Assembly: GCF_000471905.2 (NCBI RefSeq)
Contig: NW_006499364.1
Span: 3,719,044 to 3,783,043 of the forward strand
Length of the DNA: 64,000 nucleotides
Direction: 5' to 3'
DNA from: Amborella trichopoda
Lineage: Eukaryota > Streptophyta > Magnoliopsida > Amborellales > Amborellaceae
Shown: positions 35,101-45,510 of the stretch, one piece after another
Position numbering within the stretch: the first letter of the stretch is position 1
Layout: the number at the start of each line of letters is the position of its first letter
Notes under the pieces: model-generated
Databases searched by the model: none
What the model was told of the DNA's origin: nothing
What the model saw: the letters and a program-made list of their open reading frames with translations, nothing else
Made by a program: the position numbers and the translations under genes

Positions 35101-35154
35101 AACTGGCGCTGGTCTCTCACACAACTCCAACCGGCGCTGGTCTCTTCTCCTCAT
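32130..35154 (-). mobile_element. 3' LTR of the family D element, truncated at both ends
   Basis: Homologous to 37645-40690, starting at ACAGGAG (32130) and ending next to the purine tract. It shares long blocks with the 5' LTR: 'TCACAATATAAGATATCAGAATTCACATTTG', 'CTTACCTTGAGCT(C/T)TAAACTTGCTCC', and 'AGAGAAAAACGTGGGAGAGAGG'. The two LTRs look clearly diverged by eye, indicating an old insertion. Confidence 0.8.
34840..35150. repeat. 26-bp minisatellite (CACAACTCCAACCGGCGCTGGCCTCT)n, 3' LTR copy
   Basis: About 11 units of CAACTCCAACCGGCGCTGG plus CCTCTCACA, with variants ACCGACGCTGG and AACGGCGCTGG. It is at the sense start of the LTR, beside the PPT. Confidence 0.9.
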
Positions 35155-35170
35155 CCCCCCCTAAAAAAAT
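35155..35170 (-). other. Polypurine tract of the family D element
   Basis: Minus strand: GAGGACAAAATATTTTTTTAGGGGGGG, the form usual before the 3' LTR of plant chromoviruses of the Tekay/Del type ('GAGGACGAAAT...AGGGGGGGAG'). Confidence 0.75.
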
Positions 35171-35503
35171 ATTTTGTCCTCAAAATCGTATACTTGATCA
35201 TCAAATAAATGGGGGTTCAACCATGGCACTTTTTTCCAATCAATCAACTAAAGTAAGCACATACAACCAACCCACGCCTAGAAAGGTTCTGAGCATCCAA
35301 CATAAACAAATTCTCTAAGCAATACTCTAGCACACAAATACACAATACATCATTCAGAGTCAAACACCAAAGAAATTCCTCTAGAGTTCATTACAGATTA
35401 AACACATTAAGTCATGAATCACAAATTAGGCAATACATTACACTCAAGGCATGCCACTCAAATTTCATATCATAAGTCAAACAATGGAATATGCTCAAAA
35501 CAT

Positions 35504-35888
35504 GCTGACAGTCACACATCATCGACCATGCAATACGCCCAAAGAGGGCCAGTCACAAGTCGAGCAATGTAATACTCTCAAAGCATGCCGACAGTTACAC
35601 ATCATTGGCCATGTAATACACTCAAAGCATGTCAATCACAAGTCGGACAATGCAATACATCTCAAAGCATGTCGACGATTATACATCATTAGCCATGCAG
35701 TACACTCAAAGCATGTCAATCACAATTTGGACAATGCAATGCATCTCAAAGCATGTCGACAATTATACATCGTTAGCCATGCAATACACTCACAACATGT
35801 CAATCACAAGTCTGACAATGCAATGCATCTCAAAGCATGTTGACAATTATACATCATTGGCCACGCAATACACTCAAAGCATGCCAAG
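35504..35888. repeat. 84-bp tandem repeat, ~4.6 units
   Basis: Units start at 35504, 35587, 35671, 35755 and 35839 with (G)(T/C)(C/T)GACxxTTA(T/C)ACATCATT, containing CAATACACTCAAAGCATG twice per unit. It occupies the place where pol would be in an autonomous element. The half-unit also appears singly in the D LTRs (32690-32850, 38230-38400). The open frames across it arise because 84 is divisible by three. Confidence 0.9.
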
Positions 35889-35989
35889 AAATCTCATTCA
35901 ACACTTATGTGACATATAAAACTGATGCCAAAATTGAGTAGAAGGCAATCAGACATAGAATTCTAGCATCTCATAATACAATCAAAGGG

Positions 35990-37068
35990 GCTTACCTTGG
36001 TTCTTTAAGGTAGAACCCTTCGCCTCCTGATTCACTAGTGCAAACACTCGGCCTTGATCCCTTGGCTTAGGCTCGCCTTCCATTGCAGGGCAGTTTCTGA
36101 TCAAGTGGCCCAACTTGCCACACTAAAAACATGGCTTCGTCTTCAGTCAGCGCTCGGGAGCCGAGTGACCAAGCTTCCCACAAGAACCACACGGCACTGG
36201 CTGGTTCTGCTTAATATCATCCTGAAGGGTTTTCTGAACCTTACCATATCTCTGGCCTCCTTTCTCTTGAAAGCCTCTCGGAGGCAGGGACCTTGCCTTC
36301 CGCTTCTCAATACTTAGTCGGTACTCATCACATTCTCTCTTTATCTTTCTAGCCAGATCCACTACTGGGGAGAAGGTTTTTTAAATTTACCAATATTACC
36401 CCCTTCCTTATGTCTGGTCTGAGGCCTCTCTCGAACTTACTTGCCTTATGCGCCTCTGTATTGATAACATGCGGCGTATATCGAGATAGTTCCAAAAACT
36501 TAGCCGCATACTGCTCCATAGTCTATTTCCCTTGCTGCAATTCTATAAACTCTACTTCTTTCCTCTCCTTCACAGAGTCTGGGAAGTACTTCTCATTGAA
36601 GGCTTCCAAAAAAATTTCCCAAGTAGGTATAACATCCACTTCTTCCCAGGCCTGTTGGGCTGAACGCCACCAATGTTCGGCATCCCCTTCTAACATGAAG
36701 GTACCCAGCCTCAACTTCTGCTCATCTGTGTATTGCAAGACTCTAAAGATCTTCTCAACTTGCATCAGTCATCTCTCGGCTTTCTCTACTCCACCATGCC
36801 CCAAAAAAGAGGGTGGCCCGAGCTTCTTAAGCTTCTCAAGAAAACTACTACCATACAGGTCCGGGCGGAAGGCAGTCAGAGCTGACATATTCTCCTTCAT
36901 CACCTGGGTTATGGCCCCTAAGGTCTTAAAAAACTCACCGAGGGCCTCAGTATTTTCATTACTCGGACTCGCGTCCTCAATACGAGTCCTCGGCATCCTG
37001 ACCTGCAACAGGAGCACTCCAGTCACCAAACTAGCCAAAACAATTATAGAGACACTTCTAAGACTCAC
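35990..37068 (-). pseudogene. Gag of Tekay/Del chromovirus type (family D), broken
   Basis: Minus strand. The start at 37068 follows the PBS by 25 bp, but its first 25 residues look unrelated; homology starts at RMPRTR... After AFRPDLYGSSFLEKLKKLGP come PPSFLGHGGVEKAERWL, VEKIFRVLQYTDEQKLRLGT, MLEGDAEHWWRSAQQAWEE (the conserved capsid block), and FLEAFNEKYFPDSVKERKE with VEFIELQQGK. FERGLRPDIRKG and DLARKIKRECDEYR follow, then two zinc knuckles: CGSCGKLGHSAPER (last Cys lost, about 36150-36190) and CF*CGKLGHLIRNC with a stop codon inside (about 36080-36125). It ends with REALVNQEA-type text (FALVNQEA) near 36020. At least three stops. Gag would form the virus-like particle; no protease follows. 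Confidence 0.85.
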
Positions 37069-37092
37069 TAGGCCAAAGATCCTATCCTGGCT

Positions 37093-37104
37093 GCTCTGAT
37101 ACCA
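37093..37104 (-). other. Primer-binding site for tRNA-iMet (family D)
   Basis: Minus strand TGGTATCAGAGC, the standard plant initiator-Met PBS, four bases after the 5' LTR end GGGTCGTGACA. Confidence 0.92.
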
Positions 37105-37108
37105 TAAC

Positions 37109-40100
37109 TGTCACGACCCCACCCCCTGACCCCTACTGTCCCATACCAGACGGCGACAGGATGCGAGATCGCGATCACAGAGATCGCGAACGTCACTCAG
37201 GTAGGAGTGGCTCAAGTCATATGATAGGCGGAATCAGAAACAAACCATGAAAGAAAAACTAAAACTCCCACCAGGACCATAACAAAAGCTGGATAAATTA
37301 AAAATCATTTATATCCATAAACAGTCTCTCAGGTCAACTACAATATCCAAAATATTACAATCGTCTAAGGCACTGCTGGCTCGCCATCAAAATACATAAC
37401 TTCAATAACAACAACTGCACAGCCGAAAACTAACAAACACCTACACAAGAACAAGGATCCACTCTTCTAGCGCGGGCCATCAAACACGAACACCTCCTGC
37501 CACTCTCGACCTGTAGCAGTCAATCTACAAGGGTGGAAGCAAAGGGATGAGCTAAAAATCCCAGTAAGTAGATCACAGCATTATGCTTCCCTACCTATGA
37601 GTATCATCACACAAAACATACCAAGATTCTAAGCCATGCTCATAAAACAGGAGCCATGCATCACAATTGTGTCACAATTACATAATGATTCTTTTCAAGT
37701 AGATCAGACACAATATAAGATATCAGAATTCACATTTGCTCAATGCTGGAATTATCATTCATATTCCTAGTATGGATAATGGACATCACCTGAATTAACA
37801 GTTTAAAAAGACCTTTCCTCAAGAGTATCATGATACACATTCCTCAATATTACTCATTCATCTATAATTGAACATGCTATGCAGTATATATACTTATCAC
37901 AAAGGAGCATACTCTTATTTCATAATAAAGCATATTTTCATCCCTTAGAACTCACAGAGTCAGGTAGTGCATTACACTCCAAGGCATGTACCTTATTGGC
38001 ATCAAACACACAGGCAGGCCCTGCAATACTCTCAAAGCGGTGCCCACTCATATAACAAAATCAGAATATCCACTACAAATGGAGGACCCATTGTGTAGTG
38101 GCCAGAATTACAATATCAGTCAATGCAGTATGCCTAAAGCATACCGAAGAATCACTTATTACCTCGTGGTCATGCAATACACTCAAAGCACACCACTCAT
38201 TCACTGAACATAGTATGGTCACATAATCAAACCCTGCAATACCCTCAAAGCAGGCATCTCACTAATATCAAACAGACACATATCTCACGCAATGTAATAC
38301 GCTCAAAGCATGCCGAGAAGTCACACATAGCTTATCACCTCATGCACCCGTCATGAGAAGTTACATGTCCCAGGCATTGCGATACACACAAGGCATGGCG
38401 AGAAATTCCTAGATCACTAAAAATGTCATCATGTCACAGCTGGTCGTGCGTTACACTCAAAGCACACCAATATCTCAATATGCTGGTACCATCACTCACA
38501 CTGTAGGTACCCCTACACATATCGTATATCACATAATGACGATATTAGTATCTTGTCATGATAGTAGCAACATCACAAATATATCATTGTGCGGCCAGTC
38601 CATGCTCACACATACAGAATCAGAGGGCTCATTACCAACAGAGGATCCATTGTGTAGCAGTCATAATCAGAGATCTTATAACAGAATCAGAGTTCTTATA
38701 ATAGAATCAGAGTTTCTATAACAGAATCAGGGCTCATGTAATAGTAGTCAGAGTATCGATGTCACGCTTTCTAAAAATTCAGGTAGTGACATCCAAGTCA
38801 AAACAAGGCTATAGTTTTTCCGATCATTTGGAATTTGAAGATTGTTTCAAAACCAATTTTCCTCCTCTCTTTCAAATCAGAGTAGTTTGAAAACAATTGG
38901 ATCTTGCTTGGTCCCTCAAACGTTCATAAGAATGAAGATATTTATATGAAATCTGTTGTGCAATGAAGACAGTGATATGTCTTTAAAATTTACTTCATTA
39001 CTCACATTCAAGAAGAAATTCCAAAAAGTGCTCAACATATGAATTTAAGCGTACTCAAGAAACACTCAAATAGCAGTGGTTTGGAAGAAAATTGACCCAT
39101 TTTGTCTTGTCAAAACCCATAGCGATAGAGGCATAAATTCTTAGTTTTATAAAAGCTGTCTGTAGTTACATATTGTTATAATTAATCATATCACAATTTC
39201 GGAAAGTGCTAAACATGTGATCTCAATTTTACTCAAAAATATTTCAAACGGCAGTGGTTTGTAAGAAATCAAACCTTATTTGGTTGTTCAAAACTCTTGA
39301 CATCAGAAACATCAGTTTTATGGTTTTACCAAAACTGTCTGCAGTGATCTACTGGCATATTTCAAAGTATAACTTTACATAAATAAATAATGAGAGCAAG
39401 GTCAAAACATAAAAATCACAATGGACTCATGCATATTTAAAATGGATATGTTTTAATGTCATTTTGACTTCAATAGGTCAAGCAAAGTCTCAGTACAATA
39501 GAGGCGATATTCCTGGAAACTTTTAGAGCCCGATAACAGTGACATTCATGCACATTTCACATTATATCTTCCAATATATCAATAATATCATTTAGACATA
39601 AACATCAAACTCAAACTAGACTCCGAAATATTTCCAATGGAGTTAATTTGAAGTAATTCTGAGATCATTTTATAGGTCAACAGAGAGACACAAAAACCCC
39701 AATACTCCCTGGAATTCCACAGTCCAGTCATAACATAAAACCAAGCATAACTTCTAAACTACACAATGTAATCACATGAAACCAATTCTAGCTTAAACTA
39801 GACTCAAAATAGTATCAACCCACAAATTTACAGGCTCAACAGAAATCACAACTATGGATATCATATAATACAAAGGAGCCTAAATTTCTGGAAAAACTGA
39901 GCACAAATACATATATGCAAATCCTATTCTTCCACACAAATTTCTATACAATCTCATGCTAATTTCATGCTTACTTTCAAGCTTACTCATGCCCAAATCA
40001 TTCTTCATACAGCCTTAGATTCATGCTTCAATTCATGCTTTATACTAAGACACACAATAACATAATCTACTTACCTTGAGCTTTAAACTTGCTCCAAAAC

Positions 40101-40718
40101 TCTTGCACACCGCCACTTCTCCAAGCTCCCAAACAAGAGCCTCTAAGTGTTTTAAAGAGAGAAAGAGAGAGAAAAACGTGGGAGAGAGGGGGCCAAAGCT
40201 CTTGGGAAGGGCTGAGAAAGGTTCTATTTAAAGAGAGAAAAGGGCAGCAGGTGACAAGTGTCAATCACGCAAAGCTAAATGACATGCATGAGGAGAGAGA
40301 GAGAGAGCAAGCATGGAGACATAATGGTGAGGGGTACAACAAGCATGGGAAACAAAATGATTATGAGAGAGAGAGAGAGCCCCCTAGACTACCATGCACT
40401 CAACCACTCACACACCGCGGTACACAACCGCCGCTGGGCAACTCAATCGGCGCTGGACTGTCACACAACTCCAACTGGCGCTGGCCTCTCACACAACTGC
40501 AATTGGTGCTAGCCTCTTACACAACTCCAACCGATGCTGGCCTCTCACACAACTCCAACTGGCGCTGGCCTCTCACACAACTCCAACCGGCGCTGGCCTC
40601 TCACACAACTCCAACCGGTGCTGGCCTCTCACACAACTCCAACCGGCGCCAGCCTCTCACACAACTCCAATTGGCACTAGTCTCTTCTCATCAGTAGGGA
40701 AACATTTGGGTCATTACA
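37109..40718 (-). mobile_element. 5' LTR of the family D element, 3610 bp
   Basis: Sense start at 40718 (TGTAATGACCCAAATG), end at 37109 (GGGGTCGTGACA). A TTTAAATAG TATA-like box lies at about 40217-40226 on the minus strand, preceded by the minisatellite and followed by a GA/CT-rich stretch. No coding content over 3.6 kb. Confidence 0.88.
40430..40690. repeat. 26-bp minisatellite (CACAACTCCAACCGGCGCTGGCCTCT)n, 5' LTR copy
   Basis: About ten units, same as 34840-35150 with private variants (AATTGGTGCTAG, CCGGCGCCAG). Confidence 0.9.
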
Positions 40719-41767
40719 CTTCGTCTCCTAGACTTATCTCCTCGCTCTCATCAACTGTGGCGTGACCACCTTCTTCCCATTCTTCTGGGGCTTCTAGCTA
40801 CTCTTCATTATTAGCTTCGGAGATCTTCTCATTAACCTCAAGTCCAGAGACCCATGATCCTAACATCTCTGTTTCCAATAGAGCTCCGATGTAGGTCATG
40901 ATTTCTGCACCTTTCTTGAACGGATGGACATAAGGGTCGACCTCAAATATGGACAGCATATCAGGTTGTAGAAGTTTGCATTGAAAGTTATAGGGAAGTT
41001 GAGATTCAGTGATTATGGGGCCAAAGGCACCCTCATATGAGTCACACGACCTTTTCATGGGTCTCTGCAAGGTTTGCCCCGTTCTATCTGCTGCTTCATA
41101 GACCTATACCATGTGGCAAGTTTCCTGAGAATAGACGCTCTGTCCTCTTGATTCTCTGAGCCTCTGCTCAAAGTCGAGCTCAGGAGGCCACTAGGGTTTC
41201 TTTGGCCTTGACCTCTTATGCTTCTTGGTGGAAGAAGATGGATCTGACTTAGCATGAGCCGCCAGAGCACCAGCAACTGTCAAGAATCCAGTCGCCTGGG
41301 CTAATGTCTTTTTCAGCCGTCTCCGGTGTGTCCTTCTTATATGTTTCCTTTGAGCCATCTATCAAGTGCCTCGAAGTCTAGACATTTGAAGATTGTACCT
41401 ACAGGAGACATAGAAGAGGAAGGATAAGAAGAAGAATAAGAGGAAGAAGAGAACGTTTAGTAAGTCAAGGACTTTTTAAGGTTGTTCCCCTCATCGGACC
41501 GATCTGGGCAGCTTTTTAAGTCATCACCAAAATTGGACGTGTGCAGGGAGTCTTTAGGTATTTCCCCAGCTTAGACTGTTGGGGGATGCTTTTAATGTCG
41601 TCAACCTCATTGGATGTGCCCCAAGTAAGAGATAACTCAAGGGTATCTTCTTGATGAGACGAAGGAATAAGGTCGATGGCGACTGGTTTGAAGTCTTGTA
41701 AGGTTGGAAAGGGAGGAAGAGGCCTAAGAATTTCTGGCTCGACTGGTGGCTGAGGAACCTTGTTCTT
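40719..41767 (-). pseudogene. Linker region between gag and RT, E2 (protease not recognisable)
   Basis: Minus-strand frames contain, in order: an acidic/serine-rich part with units like TSNEVDDIKSIPQ (about 41640-41500), a basic segment MAQRKHIRRTHRRRLKKTLAQA (about 41360-41300), FEQRLRE, and then ITESQLPYNFQCKL, MLSIFEVDPYVHPFKKG and EMLGSWVSGLEVNEKISEAN (40798-41070). It ends DESEEISLGDE at 40719. The same order occurs in E4 at 51990-53290. Tat elements usually have an aspartic protease here (DTG/DSG); none was seen in either copy. Confidence 0.6.
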
Positions 41768-42760
41768 TCAATGAGCAGCTCTTGGTCCTCGTCTTCTTCT
41801 AGTCACCTTTGGAGGTGCTTGGTCCGTCTTGCAAGGTTTATGAACCGCCTTAGCTTGACAAACCGCTTCTCGCTTTAAAGACTTGAGCCAGTTCCGTCCA
41901 TGATGGACTTTTCGTGGCTGGGATGTTGAGGGTTCAGCAGGATCCGAGGCATCCTTTAAAGAGTCTTGCGTTGAAACGCCCTCTTGGATGGGCATAGTGC
42001 CTCGAGGGTGTACAACATAAGCAATGTAACTTCTTTGGACTTTTTTTGCAACCATAGCTTTGAACTCATAACATTCCTTCATCTCATGGCCCCATATCTG
42101 ATAGTATGGGCACCAGTGATTCTCGGTCCCCTGGGCAAGGTGCTTGGGCTGTCTTGTAGGCTTAGGATTGATGAGTCGTTGTTGGAGCATCACCTCAAAC
42201 AGATCTAGAAGAGGGTCCGAATTATAATTTCCTGGGTCTTGGGTCAAGGGGTCCTCTTGTACCAGTGGAGGAGAGACTTGGGGATCCCTGTCTGGAACAT
42301 CACCAACTTCTTGGTCTCTTTGCATTTTCTTCACTAATAGCAAGTTAGAGCATTTGCTCAGGTCATGCCCCCATATCTGATGAAATGGACACCAGAGAAC
42401 CTTGGCTCTTTGAGCCCGGTGCTTGGGTTGTCTTGTTGGTTTTGGCGTGATGAGGCTTTCTTGAAGTATTATGGAAAACAAGACGCGAAGGATGATGGGT
42501 GCCTCATCTTCCTCCTGAATTGTCACTGCGTGGGACGCTTCTGCTACCCTGAATTCTTTCTTGAGTTCTTCGAGCTTGATCTGACCCTTCTAGATCAAAG
42601 CCTTGATAAGGTCTTTAAGTGTGTAGCATTCTTCTGTGGAGTGGTTTACCATTCGATGATAAGCACAGTATTTTGCATGCGTATCGAGACCAGTTTGATT
42701 GGGAAACTTTATCTCGAGCATCTCAATCATGTTCTATTCCAGCAATAGTCAGAGCAGTGC
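41768..42760 (-). pseudogene. Gag nucleocapsid region with three CxxHx4Hx4C-type knuckles, E2
   Basis: Motif 1 is YCAYHRMVNHSTEECYTLKD (42626-42667), the usual Tat-lineage knuckle. Motif 2 is CPFHQIWGHDLSKC (42350-42391). Motif 3 is CPYYQIWGHEMKEC (42071-42112), where the first His is Tyr. Motifs 2 and 3 lie in two related blocks that both begin with LIxPKPTRQPKHxAQ, an internal duplication of roughly 95 residues. The last part (KVHHGRNWLKSLKREAV, ending RRRRGPRAAH at 41768) is strongly basic. The frame 42526-41768 is intact; a stop separates it from motif 1. The plus-strand copy at 49114-50063 has motif 1 and one later knuckle only. Confidence 0.8.
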
Positions 42761-42918
42761 AGGAACCCATTCCTTTTCAAAAGGATAAACCTTATTCTGA
42801 TGTCTGGTCCAATAGTCATCTCGATTAAGGTTTGCAGGTGGGGGTACCTGGTTGTATGACGATTGTTGTTTACCTGATTGAGGTGATGTATTTATTGTGC
42901 TTACCCCTTTGAAGAGGT

Positions 42919-43760
42919 CTAAAGTCTAGGAGGCAGCCTTCTTTGGATCACTAATGGTAACAGGTGCACTGATACCCCTTTTTGTTGGTTGCCCTGGGCG
43001 CCGGTCCGAGAACTACCACTGCCCCGATTGTTTCGAAAGCTTGAAGATTGTTGTCGTGACGCACCATGGTGGTGTGACAGACTTTCTATGCGAACTGACT
43101 TAGAGATCAGCTCTAACATGGACGTCGGATTGGAGGCCTTAACATGTAGAGCAATCTCAGGATGCAAGTTTCGCACACAGGTCTGAACTGCTTCTTTCTC
43201 GGGCATGGGATTGGGATGGCGAGCGGCCAAATCTCTCCACCTTGCTATAAATTGATCCACAGCTACATCTGATTCCTGGGTCAAGGTGAGAAGCTCGATG
43301 GTTTGGACCTCTCTCTTGATCTCATAGAAATGCTGATGGAACAGTTTCTCCATTTCCTCCTAAGTATGTACTGAGTTGGGGGAAGCCAAGCATACCACTG
43401 AAAAGCTGAGCCATCAAGGGTTTCAACAAATTGACAGAGAAGAAATCTCCCATCAGCTGCTGTCTCTCGACATGCTGCTTGAAAATGGGCGAATGATGGT
43501 GTGGGGAGGTTGTACCATCGAATAAGGGAAACTTCCCTTTTTTGTAGTTTGAGGGAAATGGAACCTGATCGATGTAGGAGGGGTACAGCTTTTGGTAAAG
43601 CGTCGCACCCTAGATTCCTGGGATCTTTCTACTCTTTAGGTTGTGAGTCACCATAGCATCAATGTCCATCTGTGAGACAGGGTGAGGGACAGAATTGTCC
43701 TGTGAGGTACGGGGAAGAGGCAGCCTCAGTGCTGCATCATCCGAGTGTTGGGAGTCGGCC
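42919..43760 (-). pseudogene. Gag capsid region, Tat-like, E2
   Basis: Minus strand near 43600-43400: YPSYIDQVPFPSNYKKGKF, PLFDGTTSPH and then, in another frame, ETLDGSAFQWYAWLPP. In the 43353-42919 frame: EKLFHQHFYEIKREVQTIEL, SDVAVDQFIARWRDLAARHP, and CVRNLHPEIALHVKA. This is the retrotransposon Gag (UBN2/Retrotrans_gag) block of the Tat lineage. Two frameshifts and several stops. Confidence 0.85.
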
Positions 43761-44214
43761 TCATGACGAGACACATTGACTGGGACCGTGTGGTTTCCAT
43801 GCGATCAATCTTCCCCATCACCACTTGCACCATCTGCTCGAACCTATTTATGCGTTCCTCTTAGGAGTCGCTAGGGTCTGTCACAATCATAACGGTACCA
43901 ATTTCCTCAGCGCGGTCAACCTTAGGTGCAGTTGAGGGCTTCTAAGCTTGGCGGGTAACATGTGACAGATCAGTCAACAAGGGCTCAACGTGCCCCCACT
44001 GGACTTGACTGTTGTATGCCAAACGAGTAAGGACCGGTTCTCACCTGTCTTGGGACTATGGCTGCTGGCTGGTCGGATCATCTTCTACGACACTGACCAC
44101 GGCCCAAGATTCTCGCACCTCTTCTTCAATCGTTGTGATTCAGAGAGTAGAAGGGATTTTGAGGGAGGAGACCCTTGGAGTTGGGTGCCTCAACCTTTTG
44201 GGTCAGCTCCTTAA
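43761..44214 (-). other. Region between leader ORF and gag core, E2
   Basis: No long frame. Short minus-strand segments such as IKELTQKVEAPNSK follow directly after the leader ORF, suggesting a decayed continuation of the same reading frame. Nothing else recognised. Confidence 0.4.
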
Positions 44215-45370
44215 TCATAATCTGCAGTCCTTTGTTTTGCTTATCTTTGAGGCTGCGATAGACCTTTCTCCAGAATAGGACTGGGGTCGAGGTTGAGTGG
44301 CCTTCTTAGAGCATGAAAGGGTCATGTCTATAAGATGGGGTAATGAATGTGGACCATGGACAGGAGCCAGCTTGGGCTGCTGCCTTGGAAGATGTAGAAC
44401 TTCATCGATCATCAGGCCTTTGCCCCAAGCTCCTTTGTGGGCTACAGAGACATAGCCAACCTGACGGGGCTGGCTGAGGATGGTACTCTTAGGGAAAACC
44501 TTCGAGTACCATGTCTTGAAATATCCGCCGAGAGGTAAAAGGGAGGAAGAAGAGGGGGCCGGCTCTCGATGTTGTCTAGGTTGGGAACAATATGTGGCTT
44601 GGGAAGGTGGCATGTGTACGCCCCTTGAAGTAGCATTCCGGGTGACTAGGGTGTCAGTCCTGACTCGAACAAGTGGTCTGGCCTTAGGAGGCCAAGAACT
44701 GCGAGCACGTGTCTGCAAGGTAACATGGGGCCTGCCCCTTACAGGGTGCGCTAATGTGTATTGAGTAGGAGGACAAAGAGGTCGTCTTCCGTTTGCCTGG
44801 GTTAGCACCTCGACAGTGTTACCAAGAGAAATGAGATGCATATGCGTGCGCACAGGTTTCGGCCCAAGGAGGCCTGATCCTGGATGCATACTAGAGGTAG
44901 CACAAGGGCTGCCCTGAGGTGTGACTCGAATGGATGACCCACAAGCCTTAGTGTGTGTGCGTGAGGTGGAGGCCACAGGGTCTCCTCCTCGATGTGTTCA
45001 ATCTCTAATCATAGAGACCCGAGGTGGTGCAAGAATGTGAGGGGTGGCCTTACAGCAACCCACAAGAACGACAGCAATTTTCTTGCCTTTTGTAGAAAGG
45101 GACTGGGCGTACCTTGGTAATACAGCCGACAAGTGACTTGGCGGTGACAGGGTGCATGCTATGAGTGGTAGCAGATGTGCTACGAATGCAGGGTGCCTTG
45201 GTGGAAGCTCCACCAGGGAGAAGAGATGGGGAGTTAGGGACCTTTAAGTCTCTCGTCACACCTATCCAGGTTAAGACTTGAGAGCTAGACACTAGGTATT
45301 TTCTCAAAAGAAAAGTTGGGAGAGAAGTTCGAGGAACTTGTTCGCGAGGGAAGCTCACGAATGCGGGCAT
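44215..45370 (-). pseudogene. Leader ORF of family B element (upstream of gag), E2
   Basis: Two minus-strand frames. 45370-45050 starts MPAFVSFPREQVPRTSLPTF; 44976-44215 (253 residues) is rich in Arg, Ser, Pro and Thr. Repeated text such as RARSSWPPKARPLVRVRTDT and GPKPVRTHMHLISLG suggests internal 'KARPxVRxRT' repeats. No domain recognised and no membrane segment. Ogre/Tat elements often carry an extra ORF here, between PBS and gag, whose function is unknown. The copy at 18890-19740 is more decayed. Confidence 0.5.
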
Positions 45371-45488
45371 GAGAAAATCCTCGATTCGGATGAATGGGTT
45401 AAGGAACCCAGAAGCTATGTGGTGTGCGAAAACATAAAAACAAAGGAGACACTAGCCAAACAAATACGATCCGATGAAGGGGTAGTAA

Positions 45489-45507
45489 GTTTCAAGTGGA
45501 GTCGTCA
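45489..45507 (-). other. Candidate primer-binding site (tRNA-Arg type) of E2
   Basis: Minus strand TGACGACTCCACTTGAAAC, three bases after the LTR end TTAACCA. It resembles the TGGCGACTCCxCTGGGGAC PBS of Ogre/Tat elements that fits a tRNA-Arg 3' end, with TGG changed to TGA and two further changes. Confidence 0.5.
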
Positions 45508-45510
45508 AGC

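Larger units (their letters stand above)
32130..40718 (-). mobile_element. Family D non-autonomous chromovirus-type element with gag but no pol (TR-GAG-like)
   Basis: Minus strand: 5' LTR 40718-37109, tRNA-iMet PBS at 37104-37093, gag (37068 to about 35990), an 84-bp repeat array (35888-35504), a purine tract (35170-35155), and a 3' LTR (35154-32130). The interior is only about 1.95 kb and no protease, RT or integrase peptide was seen in it. The 3' LTR lacks about 22 bp at its start and about 530 bp at its end relative to the 5' LTR, so no target duplication can be read. It interrupts E2 between the linker (LGDE at 40719) and RT (FISVNMSS at 32129). Confidence 0.8.

Noticed and set aside
35451-35919. 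Open frames with 28-residue repeats, also considered as a CRISPR-like array
   Set aside because: The 84-bp tandem repeat keeps the frame open because it is a multiple of three; there are no unique spacers and it sits inside a plant retrotransposon.
40089-40765. Frames of 120-200 residues with repeated THTTPTGAGLSHN text
   Set aside because: Pure product of the 26-bp minisatellite in LTR D; the same text recurs at 34694-35164.
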